In this document: in pieces, positions 12,852 to 23,930 of the stretch
How positions within the stretch are numbered: the first letter of the stretch is position 1
Layout: every line of letters starts with the position of its first letter
From: Artocarpus heterophyllus
Taxonomy: Eukaryota; Streptophyta; Magnoliopsida; Rosales; Moraceae
Assembly (NCBI GenBank): GCA_025403435.1
Contig: CM046348.1
Coordinates: 24,301,899 to 24,365,898 of the forward strand
Reading direction: 5' to 3'
Length of the DNA: 64,000 nt
Made by a program: the position numbers and the translations under genes
The notes under the pieces: model-generated
What the model saw: only the letters and a program-made list of their open reading frames with translations
Told to the model about the DNA's origin: nothing
The model's database searches: none

Positions 12852-14048
12852 TCAAGGTTTAAAGCCGTCCATGTAACTCTCCTCAAGGAAAGTTGCATTA
12901 GTTGAAACCACGACTTTATTTTCCTTTGGGTTATAAAAATAACCCCCTTTAGTCCCTTTTGGATATCCTACAAACACGTAAACCACCAAACGTGCTTCCA
13001 ACTTATTCGGATCCTTAAACAGGACATGAGCCGGACATCCCCATATGCGAATATGGTTTAAGGATGTCTTCCTTCTTGTCCACAACTCGTGAGGAGTTTT
13101 AGGGACCGATTTTGAAGGCACATTGTTCAAAAGATAACATGCAGTTTGTAGTGCATATCCCCAAAAGGATAAATGTAATGATGAATAACTCATCATGGAC
13201 CTAATCATGTCCAACAAAGTCCTATTCCTTCTTTCCGCTACGCCATTCTACTGCGGAGTGCCCGGCGCAGTCAAATAGGATAAAATCTCATTCTCTAACA
13301 AGTGTCCCAAGAACTTATCAGAAAGGTATTCCCCACCTCGATCTGATCGAAGTGCCTTTATGGGTCTACCCAATTGCTTTTCTACTTCAGCCCAAAACTC
13401 CATGAACTTATCATAAGTTTCGCTTTTGTGGTGCATCAAGTACACATACCCATATCTTGAGTGATCGTCAATAAAAGGGACGAAGTACTCATACCCTCCT
13501 CGTGCCCGGATGTTCATTGGTCCGCAAACATCACTATGCACAAGTTCTAGAACCCCTTCGGCCCTATTGCCCTTAGACCCGTATGGTCTTTTTGTCATTT
13601 TACCCTCCAAACAAGATTCACATTGAGGTATAGATTCCACCTTTAAGTGACTTAAAGGTCCATCCCTTACCAATCTTTGAATCCTATTCAGGTTAATATG
13701 GCCAAGGCGCAAATGCCAAAGATAAGTCTTATTAGAGTGAGAAGTTTTAAGTCTTTTAGAGTCATTATCACTTATCTCAGCATTAAGCAATAAGTTCATC
13801 TTAGGTTTGATAAAATATAAATTATTTTGCATCCATCCAGAACAAATAAAAGATTTGTTTTTACGAATTACCACTTTTTCATTAAAAGATACCACGTAAG
13901 AGACTTTAAATAAAGAAGATACAGAAATTAAATTCCTTTTAAATTTAAAAACATAAAAACAATCTCGCAAAATTAAATTCCTATAATTATCAAAGTAAAG
14001 ATGGACATCTCCCACTGCTTCCGCTGAGACCAAGGATCCATCGCCCAT
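12852..14048 (-). pseudogene. Copia integrase region (element D)
   Basis: The first ORF (14048-13248) contains the end of protease/linker and the GAG-pre-integrase segment HLRLGHINLNRIQRL with CESCLEGKM, the zinc-binding HHCC module. The catalytic core follows: VHSDVCGP with the first Asp, DDHSRYGYVY, and SDRGGEYLS with the second Asp. A stop at 13245-13247 then interrupts [15 protein letters not shown]. The second ORF (13217-12852) continues with LLDMIRSMM and the C-terminal WGCPAHV and KGGYFYNP stretches. A further stop follows KP. Only stop codons separate the pieces. Confidence 0.9.
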
Positions 14049-14096
14049 CTGAAGCGTTAAGTCTTCACGTAGCAGACTTCTCGTTTCTTTGAATCC

Positions 14097-15020
14097 CTAT
14101 AGAGAAACACAAACATGATTAGTTGCACAGGAATCTATGACCCAAATGTCACTAGATTCCTCAACCAAACAAGTTTCTAAATATAGAAGATCACACCTAC
14201 CTCCCTTGGAAAGGAAGTCCTTGCAATGCTTCTTTATATGCCCGACCTTATCACAGAAGAAGCACTTAAGCTTCTTTGGGTTCTTCTTCTTCTTCTTCTT
14301 GCTCTTGGTAGCAGCAGGAATAGAAGACTTCTCGTTCTTGGCCCATTGCTTCTTTCCATTCCCTGAGTTAGGATTGGAACCAGAAGCAGCTACCATGTTG
14401 GCTTCACCACCAGCAGGAGACTCCCTGATCAGCAGTTCAAACTCCTGTAACTGTTTTATCAGTTCTGTCAAGGTCATATCCCGTCTATTACTTAAATTAA
14501 AAGTAGCTCTAAACAAAATAAATTCCTTAGACAGAGTCTCAAAGACCATAGTCATCTGAGTTTCAGCATAGATGTCGGCTCCATTGGTTTGAGCCTCAGC
14601 GAGGTAACCCATGACCAACATCATGTGCTCCTTTACAAATGTCCCCAGTCTCTGTCTATAGTTTAAGAGTTTTTAAAGCGCCCTTTGTTACTTTGTTATA
14701 ACCTGGCCTTCGAGCATATCCTCAAGATTATCCAAGATCTACTTCGCAGTCTCATAATCCTGATGTTGAGCCTGCAGCACGTTGTTCATGCTAGCCATAA
14801 CATAGCAGCGGGCCTGATCATTAGCATCTTTCCAACAATCGTACGCTTAGAATTGCACATTACTAGAGTCTCCGGTAGGCTGGGGAGGACAAGGGGTTGT
14901 CAGTACATATTTCAGTTTCTCAAAGGAAAGGACGATGTCCAGGTTCCATTTCCAATCGTTATAATTCTCATTGGTTAATTGGTTTTTGTCAAGTATCGAT
15001 GATAAAGCATTTTTAGACAT
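14097..15020 (-). pseudogene. Copia gag and start of protease (element D)
   Basis: The most likely start is the ATG at 15020-15018 (MSKNALSSIL...). The upstream extension to 15092 lies in leader sequence. The N-terminal gag part has NENYNDWKWNLDIVL. It is cut by stops near 14847, 14739 and 14660 and then continues in the ORF 14624-14097. This second part holds a lysine-rich run and a single zinc knuckle CFFCDKVGHIKKHC, then the protease start VIDSCATNHV. Copia proteases normally carry D-S/T-G-A at this point. Here the glycine is cysteine, which would inactivate the aspartic protease. Confidence 0.88.
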
Positions 15021-15183
15021 TTTCAATCTACAATAAAGAATTATATACCAAACATAAGCAAACATATATAATAATTTAGTAAGATAACACAATCATGTAA
15101 AATCATACAAATGTGTTTATGTGTCAAAACCTTGAAAATATCACAACCTTACAACGATAATTTCCAACTCAGAATTCAACAAG

Positions 15184-15484
15184 CTCCTAGGGGAGTCATG
15201 CCAAATTCAATCAGGAACACGGATCCTCTCCTGATTAATACATGCCATCCAGGACCTGTATGATCCAGTATATACTAATAATCATTTCTTTGGCCATTAA
15301 TTTTATTAACAGACCTCCTAGGGGAGGTTAATAATAAAATTAACATGAGTGTATAACTATCGTTTCAATATTTTATCCATGATTTATAATCACCACCTAG
15401 GGGTGTGCAACCATAAATCACACTAAAATACCTTATCCTTTCAGAGATCCAATCTGGTACATGATAGAAATCCCTTCCTAGGGG
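15184..15484 (-). repeat. Four CCTAGGGG-centred hairpin blocks in leader of D
   Basis: The core occurs near 15186, 15308, 15396 and 15477. The second sits at the tip of a long inverted repeat (15297-15343; arms TTAATTTTATTAAC and GTTAATAATAAAATTAA around CCTCC-tag-GGGAGG). The third lies between GATTTAT and ATAAATC (15381-15419). They may be leader RNA structures for packaging, dimerisation or translation (inference). Confidence 0.6.
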
Positions 15485-15978
15485 TCGGGACCACCATGTT
15501 CTTCCTATAGACCAACGATGGAGGCCTTAGGTTCTCTCTTCAAAAACCTTCTCCTACTCAATCTTTTGAAATCAAGGTTTTATTTAAAATTATGCATGAA
15601 CAATTTTAATATGAGCGGTACTCCCTATTCTATATGACATGTTATCAATATACATGGTAAATTATAATGCAGACAAGCAAAGCAATCAAGCAAAGCTATA
15701 AGCAAAATAATAATAACCGTAATATTATGGTTCCACCCTAGAGAGTAGAAAAAATAAGATTATAAGAGAATAATCGAGACATTTATCGATTCATCATCTT
15801 TGAATCCTCAACATGTATCTTGCTTCATGCAATATCCACTTCAAGTCTTCAATCCCGTATGAATCAAAAACTTCATTTTTCCGGCCATATCCAATTTAAT
15901 GTTTCTTAGAATCGTCTCAAAAATAAAATTAAAACTGCACCGAAAAAATTACACCTTTTCTGGACACTTGGCAGCTCT

Positions 15979-16186
15979 CGGTCGGCAGGCCGATCTGGGT
16001 GATTGGCCTGCCGGTCATGAAGGTTCGGCCTGCCGAACTGAAAGTTTGGCCTGTCGACAGAGCTCTCAAATTTCTGCCCCACTGTCGGCCTGCTAGACCA
16101 CACGTCTGCCCTGCCGATCTGTGATCTTTGGCCTGCCAATCTGTGATCTTCGGCCTGCCAAACTGTGATGTCCGACATGCCGACCG
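15979..16186. repeat. GGCAGGCCGAA cluster in leader of D, mixed orientation
   Basis: About nine units of TCGGCAGGCCGA or its complement lie in about 208 bp, several with one substitution. Both orientations occur, unlike the LTR clusters, which each keep one main orientation. Confidence 0.88.
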
Positions 16187-16663
16187 AGCAGAAAAACTTA
16201 TTCCAAAAAATACAACTTTAATGCAATTCATCAATTTTATTTTCAACAATTCAAAAACATAAAATTAGAGACTCAGGAAATACTTGGAGGCGCCATCATC
16301 ATTCTTCTAGATCCGTCTTTTCTGAATAATTATTTAATTACAAAATTTTATAAATTTAAAATTAAATAACAATTCCTAGACGGAGATGATAGTCCGCCAT
16401 CTAATTACATGAAAAACCTAGATACATATTCTAACCTCTAAGGAACCATAACCGGTTTTAATTAATTAATAAATAGTTAAAAAATGATTTAATCAACCAT
16501 AATTAATCAATAAATATTTACCACATAATCCATGACAACATTTATAATTTATAAAAACCTAGAGTGCCATCTCTCTATAAAATTAAATTCAAGCATAGGA
16601 GAGATAAAGATCACAAAATTTATGCATATAACATGATCACAAACTTGTAAATTTATGTAAAAA

Positions 16664-16680
16664 CCATGGCTCTAATACCA
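16664..16680 (-). other. Primer binding site of element D
   Basis: The sense strand reads TGGTATTAGAGCCATGG, two bases after the end of the 5' LTR. This is the usual match to the 3' end of initiator tRNA-Met in plant copia elements, with one C-to-T difference from the common TGGTATCAGAGCC. Confidence 0.88.
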
Positions 16681-16682
16681 AT

Positions 16683-18693
16683 TGTTGGAAACAAAGTGCG
16701 CAGTGGAATTTTAAAATTTTTTATCAGAGTAATTTCCAAAACACAAGTTTGACATGCTATATGTATAAATTAGACAGATCTTACTGACCTTTGTGTGAAG
16801 ATCCTCCGCAGCCTGTGAAGAGAAGTAACGTTCCAGAAGAGCCTCAACCAACTGGTCTTCTTTGCTATTCTCTATCCACAATTGAAGTGAGTATGGACTC
16901 ACACGTACAGCTCTTCCACCGATGACTCTCTTTCCAACCAAGAGACAGAACCCAGAGCTAGAGTTCGTGATTTGTGAACAAAAGCTCTCAGGGAGTTTTT
17001 CAGATGCTCATTAGAAGAGTATCACTCTTAATCTCTCAATTGATCTGAGTAAATCATGAGACTCACTCCCTTTATATAGCCATTGGTCCTGGGGTCAGTC
17101 CTTATCAGATTAGGTCTCAAAAACTCGAAACAGAATCAAGTTCGGATCAATATCTGATAAGATCCGCGTGAAAACGGGTAATCTTTTTTTCTCGTTGGTC
17201 GACAGGCCAAATATCCTGATTGGCAGGCCGAACTTGTCATTCAGTAGGCCAAACTCGCGAGAAAAAATCTCCGCAAATCTTTTATTTTTCACTCGAGATT
17301 CTAAAGGATAAAGTCTTAGTTTTGATTCAAATAACCCAATAGAGAAGATATCTAATCAAAACAAACTTTATCAAGATAATCTCTAAGAAAATAAATCAAT
17401 TCACAATAATTCTACAAGTTTATCTTGATCTAATTTATCCAAAATTAAATCAACCGATAAACAGACAAGAATTATTCGATCCCAATAATTCAACAAGTTT
17501 ATCTTAAATTAATTTTATTACAAAATTAATTCAACCAATAAACAGACATGAATTATTTGATTCTTACAAATTTTAAACCAATCTGATAATTTCGACATAA
17601 GTCACCAATTATAGGAAAAAGCACGTCGTGTCGTTACAGGATTTTGTGAGCTAGCAAATGGGACCAAAATGGACCTATAAAGTTCAAGCTCATGATAATT
17701 ATGAAACCCAATATCCCAGATATACATTTCACAATTATCACTCCAACGCTACTTTACTAAAAGCTTGGAGCTGCACTCTCGAACTTTATAGAATTACGAA
17801 GCTCGTGTAGCTAAGTCTCCATGACATATCAAAGTGTATCGTATCCCCATATGTAAATCCATAATCGGCTTAAGGACAAGTTTTGTCTTACCTTCCTGAT
17901 TATTTTTATCTTACATTCCATTGTCTCACCATTAGAAAACTTACCATCCAAAGATAGTATACCATTCAGTTACACCTATGTATCCAAATGGTTGAGCGCT
18001 CCAGATTTCCAATTACAGGACAACGCATATAAGAGGATATCATTACTCCTAAAGAGGAGCTATGGATTCCATATCTATAAATAACAAGTCTATGCTATCA
18101 AGAGTCATGCCTCCAACATACCGGCATGCATACCACTATTAAGATGTGAAAGTCACCCATTGGTACATCAAAAGATATAAGTCGAGACAACGGGCCCACT
18201 ATTCATCTCAGGATTAAGATACAATACAAATGATTGTCTAAAGTGAATCGATTTTCCAAGACAGAGTTATTAATCTAAATCAATTCACTTTATATCCCGA
18301 TCCAACACATCGTCACCTATGACAACGTGCCAATGTTTCTATTCACGGAGTCCAACTCCGATGGCCAAGACAAACCATCTCCCAAAGGGATATAGACAAC
18401 ATAACAATCTTTACATGAATAAAGCACCCAACTTTATTCCCTCAATTGCGGATCATATGTTTTAGACCATCACCTTAAGAATCGTGTCTTCTGCATAATC
18501 AATCCATCATATGCCCAATTCTTAAGGTTTAGATTGACAGTCTCAGACTACTATTTGCTTATCATACATTCAACAAATATGAACATAAAGAGGACAAGAT
18601 TTGGTATATATAAATGAATAAATTCTTTATGGATATAAAAATGTCTCCAAAAACGTATTACATTTTTACTCCTTAGGGCATACATGTCTAACA
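16683..18693 (-). repeat. 5' LTR of element D (2011 bp)
   Basis: Pairs with 9020-11053. Differences are mostly C/T and G/A transitions, as expected for methylated plant repeats. It lacks one 22-bp repeat unit present in the other LTR. Confidence 0.9.
17199..17253. repeat. GGCAGGCCGAA cluster, 3 units (5' LTR of D)
   Basis: Three degraded units (GACAGGCCAAA, GGCAGGCCGAA, GTAGGCCAAA). It is homologous to 9535-9612 but one unit shorter. Confidence 0.85.
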
Positions 18694-18698
18694 ATCCT

Positions 18699-20308
18699 AG
18701 GATTAAATTAAAATGAATTTTATAAATTGGTTTGTATATTTAAAAAGTAGACATCCTAAGCTTTCTAACGAGCTATCATAAACCTAAATCAGAGTTGTAT
18801 TTTATTTTCTATGAAATTTTCAATTTTCGGATTAGAAACTAGTAAACCTGTCAGTTTGTCATGGTATACCAGCTGCTAACCTGAACCAAGAACCCATCTT
18901 TGCTCACCACCTAATTCCTTAATGTCTTGCAACCTTTCCAATATTATCCTAAGTGATTGATGAATCTTATTAGGGACTAAAACATATAGATTACTTGTTT
19001 AATTTTATATTGTGTTAAGACAAAAATTGTTTACTATGGTATTCGAAAAAGATTTGCATAAAGGCTTTAATGACACACTAATAAGATGGATTTACACATG
19101 ATTTATTTATAAATGTGGTTGTATGTTGTGCTTTAGTTTTAATTGTCCTTATGCACGTCTTAGAATCAAGGGAGTGTGGAGCTAACGTTAATTGATTTCG
19201 GGATTTAAAGATTGTTGATAAGCTTGGAAGGTAGGGATTCTATTACTCATCTTTTGTGAGGTTTTTATGGAATTAAAATTGATTATTTTACCGCAAGATA
19301 TATATATATATATCTATGTTGAACTGCTATTATATGAGTATTACATATGAAACTATGACATGGACTCGTCTTGTATTGTACAGCGAGGAACATAATGAAT
19401 TGACACATGTTATAAATTGAGAAGCATAGTTAGAAAAACTGACTCTATTAATAATGATCGAATATAGAGAAATGGTGAGACGTGAAGAGGGCGGCGGTTA
19501 CGTCCTTGGGCATGAATACCCTAAAAGGTAAAATAAGGGGAAGGTGATGATGCTTCCTTGGGTTGAAAGTCCCAGAACATACTGTACAGAATCGACTTGG
19601 TGAGGACTCGGGGCTTGATATCCCCTCACCGAAACACCCTTGGAATGTTTAGAGGGTGATCAAGCACGCCCATTTTGGTTTCGATGAGTTGAGTGATACT
19701 CTATTGAACGTGGGTACCTAGGAATAATGATAAACTGTAACATTTGTATATATGTATATGTATGAAACTCGGTAATGATTAACTATGGTATCCATAGAAT
19801 ATGATTATAATAAATCTCATAATATGGATAATGATGAGTATTAAATAACCATGCAGGTTTTAATATGGTAATGATAAAAACCTAAAGGTGAGTAATGGTT
19901 TTCTCTACTGAGCATATTGTTGCTCATTTTCTTATATTTTTATCTTTTTCAGGGCTCACTAAGTGTGAGATGGCTACGAAAAAAATAGTTGAGGAAGCTA
20001 TGTAGCTATATTATATTGGGACTGCTTCAATTGTTAGGAATGTTCTTCGTGATAATGTAAGCATCAATTGTTACTTTCTGTGACTGTATTAAAATGCGTT
20101 GAGGGTTAAAATGATAATGACAACAGTTTATTTTATTAAATTTAAGGTGCTACATTAAACTGTGATTTAATTGTCGTTTATATATTTATTTTTGATTTGA
20201 GAGTTTTCATTTAAGCCCCGGGCAATTTTATGTTTAAGGTTTTACTTTTATTTCTGATTTTTATTTTAATTCATTAAAAACTGTTAACCCCCATATAGGG
20301 GCGTTACA
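18699..20308 (+). repeat. 5' LTR of element C, right half
   Basis: Collinear with 25509-27112 and ends GGGGCGTTACA just before the primer site. 18694-18698 is the second atcct copy made by D. The LTR is 2464 bp when D is discounted, against 2458 bp for the 3' LTR. Confidence 0.88.
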
Positions 20309-20315
20309 GAATTTT

Positions 20316-20328
20316 TGGTATCAGAGCC
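20316..20328 (+). other. Primer binding site of element C
   Basis: TGGTATCAGAGCC lies eight bases after the LTR end. It is the standard initiator tRNA-Met primer match, which fixes the plus orientation of C. Confidence 0.9.
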
Positions 20329-21935
20329 TAGGTTTGGTTAACCTAGGGAGTGTAGCACCACTTTAAAAAAAAAAATTGTTTTTGAGATGGTTTTGAAGCT
20401 GAATTTTCATTGTCATCATCAAAATGAACCTTCACATTGATTTATACAGTCTAGAAGGATATAACATAGAAAGGCCCTAGAATGAAAATACTAACGGTTA
20501 TATGAGTACGATAATTATATCGAATGAAAGTATTAATAGTTATGGAGGAAAGATAATTATATGGAATGGGTTTATTAGTAGAATACTTATGAGAGATTCG
20601 TATAATATTAGGATCTATAAGCATATCTAATTTGTATAGAATGATGAGAAATTCGTGTAGATACGAGGATTTAAGAACCTTTTGTCTCGTGAAAAACAAT
20701 AAGAAATATAAGGCTTGATTTATTGATTTTAAAGTTTGGCATAGATATGCCAAATTCTTCATAATTGATTCAGACCTAAGTAATGATTATGTATGGATTC
20801 GGTGGAACACATAAGTGTTAATAACTTTTCTTGAAAGTTCTATTTACTTGAGGAATATGAGATAAGTTAGGAATTCATGGTATTGAATCTTCAGTGAGAT
20901 AAACGTTGGACTTTTGATCTGTTGAGACTGTGTAAAGGTAAGAATGTATGAATTTCAAGGTTGGAATATTTTGTTATGTATATTGTATTTAAGTGTATCA
21001 GTGAATATTTATGCATAGATGCAATGTGAAAATGACCAATAGGAGTTTCCTTAAGTAAATCATAATACTTAAGGCACCTATAATAATTTTAGATAATTAC
21101 GATAAAAGGGTTAACTTCTAGATGTTTAGATGTGAATCTTTTGGTTACCTAAGGTTTTGTTATATGAGGAAATTAAATATTGTATAAGTGGAATTGTGGG
21201 GATTGTAGATGTTCTTAAATAGTAACATCAAGTGTCTTTGTTCATTGATAGGGTCTATGTTGGAAGACATAAATCGTATTAATTTCAAGGTTAGTCACAT
21301 TCTAAACCCTTGGTAGTAATGATGATAAATCCATTGATAGATGTTGAGTATAAGGGATAGCATATAGATGTATGCATTGTTCAATAAGGTTTTGATTAAA
21401 ACAAAATTATTTGAGTTGCTAGAAGAGTATGTTGTTATGAAATGATTTTAAATACCATTCAGGAAGATCCTTGATTGTCGTTAAATTAGATTTGTTGTTC
21501 ATAGTTAACTTTATCTATAGTGGACTTTGAATTGGGTTTAAGATCTATACAAATTGATTTTCAATTTTATGTTTGTTATTTAACTCGTTCTAAATGTGTT
21601 AAGGCCCAAAACAACCTGACCCTTTTCAACTTAGAACATTTGGGCCTAGTCTAAATCCTAAATCAGTTTGATTCACACTATCTCTCCCACATGGTCTCTA
21701 TACGTGTCATCTACAGTGGTTTAATTATTGTTTACATATATGTTTACTGTGCATAGGAGCTTATTTCTCCGAGCTCACTTTCTCTCTCTTAATTTGTTAT
21801 TCTCTCTCTAAATCGTAAATCCTCTTCTTTTTTCACTAGAAATTCTTCTTTCCCTCTAAAAGAAGAAGGAATTCTAGGATTCTACAACTTACTATCTCAA
21901 TTTTTCCTTTCTATTTACTCTTCTTTCATCTCATC
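20329..21935 (+). other. 5' internal region of element C, no gag/pol
   Basis: 1.6 kb of AT-rich sequence without a credible ORF; the minus-strand ORF at 20451-20762 has no support. The last 170 bp before the ORF at 21936 turn CT-rich (CTCTCTCT runs, TTCTTCTTT) like a plant 5' leader, with a TATA-like ACATATATG near 21735. This could be the captured promoter and leader of the cargo (inference). Confidence 0.5.
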
Positions 21936-22457
21936 ATGGACCCAAAGTATCAACACCTAAGAAAGTACTTCCCATCACTCTCCCAAAAGATTCTCAGAAA
22001 GAAATACAAGGCTAGAATCACTTGGTTGTGGATTCTTATACGTTTTGGCATCCCTTGTTATGTGAGAATGTTGATAGAAGGGAAGATCCGTCCGAGTGAC
22101 TTTAGTCAAGATGTCGGTTTACCAGGAACGGGTACCAGTCGTAGTGCAATGAAAAGAAGAGCTCGTGCCATCATGGTCACTTATAACAAATGTGAAAGAC
22201 AAAATTGTAACGGTAAATGTACTTCACCTGGTTATATGTCTACGAATAGAGAGGATAAAATAATGTTTTGTAGGGATAGACTTTCAAAGGAGAACTTGGA
22301 TAGCATCCATCCTCCTATTTACGGTCACCCTAGTGGAAATGTTCAAGGAGCTATTTTTAAACTCTGGCCTAAATTTTATGCAGAAAGACAACGCCTCAGG
22401 AATATGGTATTTCTAGATCCTGTTTGCCAAGCCATAAGAAAACTAAATGGGGAATAA
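21936..22457 (+). CDS. Basic cysteine-containing protein, virus CRP-like (element C cargo ORF1)
   Basis: An intact 173-aa ORF starts at a true ATG after a CT-rich leader. It is not a gag or pol domain. Residues about 26-50 are hydrophobic (ITWLWILIRFGIPCYVRMLI). They are followed by a basic glycine-rich segment fitting GxGxSxxAxKRRARxI (about residues 64-79) and a cysteine group CERQNCNGKC (about 86-95) with PGYMS just after, plus a further Cys near 112. The arrangement of hydrophobic stretch, GxGxS-RRA basic block and cysteine cluster resembles the cysteine-rich nucleic-acid-binding proteins of carlaviruses and relatives. In those viruses these proteins act in silencing suppression or gene regulation. 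The resemblance was seen by eye and the cysteine spacing is not identical, so the assignment is tentative. It is followed 584 bp later by the LOG-like ORF. It could instead be an unknown host exon. Confidence 0.55.
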   Translation: MDPKYQHLRKYFPSLSQKILRKKYKARITWLWILIRFGIPCYVRMLIEGKIRPSDFSQDVGLPGTGTSRSAMKRRARAIMVTYNKCERQNCNGKCTSPGYMSTNREDKIMFCRDRLSKENLDSIHPPIYGHPSGNVQGAIFKLWPKFYAERQRLRNMVFLDPVCQAIRKLNGE

Positions 22458-23041
22458 GTCATCGCTCTATAAAGGTTATTTAGTCTTTGCTTATTTGAAA
22501 CAGTTTTAGCTGATGTTTAACAGTTTGTGTTTCTCTTTTACTCAGAATATTTGCTTTTGTGTTCGAAATAATTGTGATTATTAGATTGATATAGTAAGTG
22601 TTAATATCTCATTTAATTTATGGTTTTCTTAAATATATATATAATAAAATATATTATCTTATCAGACACGTCACATACGATACAGTAACATGTTTGAATT
22701 TTGAAAACTTATCCCAATATTTAAAGATTTGTGTCTCAAATTTCAAAAGGTCTACAATTGTGTCAAGAGGGTCTTCTGTCAAACTGTTCTCAATTGTCAA
22801 AAGTTATACAATTAGAGTCTAATCTTTTTCAAAAAGTGAATCAGATTTTCTGTAAACTATCAATCACCTTATCTTACTTTTTTATCTGCACAAGATTTTG
22901 TTTAAATCTTTAGATTACCTTGTCATTACCTACTCGTTTGTCTCTTTAGCCCTTTTTGTGTATTCCTCATCCTTAAAATCTCATGTAGAACCCGAAGTCT
23001 AAGTGGAGCAGACATTAAGCAATCACTTATATAAACCAAAT
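22458..23041 (+). other. Spacer between the two cargo ORFs of element C
   Basis: AT-rich with no convincing ORF. Possible splice acceptors (for example after CTCATGTAG near 22987) would allow it to be an intron, but donor and acceptor cannot be fixed by eye. Otherwise it may be a leader for the second ORF. Confidence 0.4.
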
Positions 23042-23692
23042 ATGTCTACCTTCCAGTCCACCAAGAAAATAAAGAATGTTTGTGTCTTTTGTGGTTCCAG
23101 CCTTGGAAAAGATAAAGCCTATTTAGAAGCTGCAAAACACTTAGGGCAAGTCCTAGCACACAGGAAGATTAACATAATCTATGGGGGTGGTAGTATAAAA
23201 ATGATGGAAAATATGACGCTAGCAGCTAGGTCTAGTGACGCTACAGTTGTAGGAATTTGGCCTCATATTCTAGCTAAAGGAAACCTTTATAAGGAAACCT
23301 TAGGTAAGGGAAAAGGAGTCACGAGCATCCCTAGAAATTTTAAAGCCACAATCAATAATTTTGATGCTTTTATAGCATTACCTGGTGGTCTAGGTACTCT
23401 TGAGGAAATATTCGTAGTTGCTTGTGAGCAATTATTGGGCTTTCATTCCAAACCCTTGGGACTACTGAATGTAAATAGTTTTTATGATGGTCTTTTGAAA
23501 TTTCTAGATTACGCTGTGGAAGAAAACATCATTGCAGAATCAGAGAGACAAATCTTTGTTACTGCTTCAGCAGCTGAGGAATTGATAGATAAGATGCAAA
23601 TTATACATCCAGAATTTAACACTGCAACATCCAAGCTTGAATGGGAAAGGGAAAGCCGAGAGCAGCCAATTGATTTGCGTCTCCATCTGTAA
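23042..23692 (+). CDS. LOG-like cytokinin riboside 5'-monophosphate phosphoribohydrolase family protein (element C cargo ORF2)
   Basis: 216 aa from the first ATG (MSTFQSTKK). An upstream in-frame GTG at 23003 is not a likely plant start. The whole LOG fold is readable: VCVFCGSSLGK (13-23), YGGGSIKMME (47-56), FIALPGGLGTLEEIF (110-124, the family signature PGGxGTxxE) and KPLGLLNV. LOG enzymes release free cytokinin bases from their nucleotides, and the length matches plant LOGs (about 200-220 aa). Oddities: the GLMG after GGGS is replaced by KMME, and the conserved QRK triplet before the signature reads R98-N99-F100-K101, so the catalytic arginine is shifted or lost. The gene lies inside an LTR element lacking gag/pol, an unusual location that implies capture. 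The ORF is open although the LTRs have diverged by about 2%. It could be a related Rossmann-fold protein (lysine decarboxylase-like DUF) without LOG activity. Confidence 0.82.
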   Translation: MSTFQSTKKIKNVCVFCGSSLGKDKAYLEAAKHLGQVLAHRKINIIYGGGSIKMMENMTLAARSSDATVVGIWPHILAKGNLYKETLGKGKGVTSIPRNFKATINNFDAFIALPGGLGTLEEIFVVACEQLLGFHSKPLGLLNVNSFYDGLLKFLDYAVEENIIAESERQIFVTASAAEELIDKMQIIHPEFNTATSKLEWERESREQPIDLRLHL

Positions 23693-23827
23693 TCTTTTGG
23701 TTTTATTTATGGCATGTAGGCATGTGCGTCCGTATTTCGTGTGTCATGAATAACCATTTACCTTGCATTCTGTATTTCTTGTGGTATGTTGTTGTTTAAT
23801 CTTTTAGATTCATTGAGCCTAATTCCT

Positions 23828-23870
23828 GGATGGCTGGATACGGAGTACTTGATACTCTCGAAACGCATCC
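23828..23870 (+). other. Stem-loop repeat, copy 1, downstream of LOG-like ORF
   Basis: GGATGGCTGGATACG...: the outer stem is GGATACG (23836-23842) with CGCATCC (23864-23870), one A-C mismatch. The inner stem is GAGTA (23843-23847) with TACTC (23853-23857), loop CTTGA. An unpaired TCGAAA lies on the 3' side. Confidence 0.65.
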
Positions 23871-23930
23871 TACTTAAGGTCCGATCTTTTGTTTATTAAT
23901 GTTTTTGTATTCTCTAAGCATGCATGATAT

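Larger units (their letters stand above)
15021..16663 (-). other. Leader of element D with hairpins and GC-rich repeat cluster
   Basis: 1.6 kb lie between the primer site and gag, with no credible gene. On the plus strand 15184-15484 shows four CCTAGGGG-centred blocks, at least two of them flanked by inverted repeats. 15979-16186 holds a cluster of GGCAGGCC/GGCCTGCC units. The short ORFs at 15899-16249 are translations of that cluster. Confidence 0.75.
9020..18693 (-). mobile_element. Element D: complete Ty1/copia retrotransposon nested in LTR of C
   Basis: D is 9.7 kb long with LTRs at 9020-11053 and 16683-18693, ends TGTTAG...CTAACA, target duplication atcct, and gag-pol on the minus strand. 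Its 5' LTR is therefore the right-hand one. Domain order gag, protease, integrase, RT, RNase H is diagnostic of copia. Stops and frameshifts break the polyprotein. The LTR pair differs by roughly 4% by eye plus a 22-23 bp length change. The long leader (15021-16663) contains two kinds of structured repeats. Confidence 0.93.

Noticed and set aside
20316..20328. tRNA-Met-like sequences at primer sites as tRNA genes (also 16664-16680 and 40387-40400)
   Set aside because: Only the 12-18 nt primer match is present, with no cloverleaf; the LTR context explains them.
23003..23041. Upstream extension of the LOG-like ORF to 23003
   Set aside because: It begins at GTG, not ATG; the first ATG at 23042 gives the normal LOG length.
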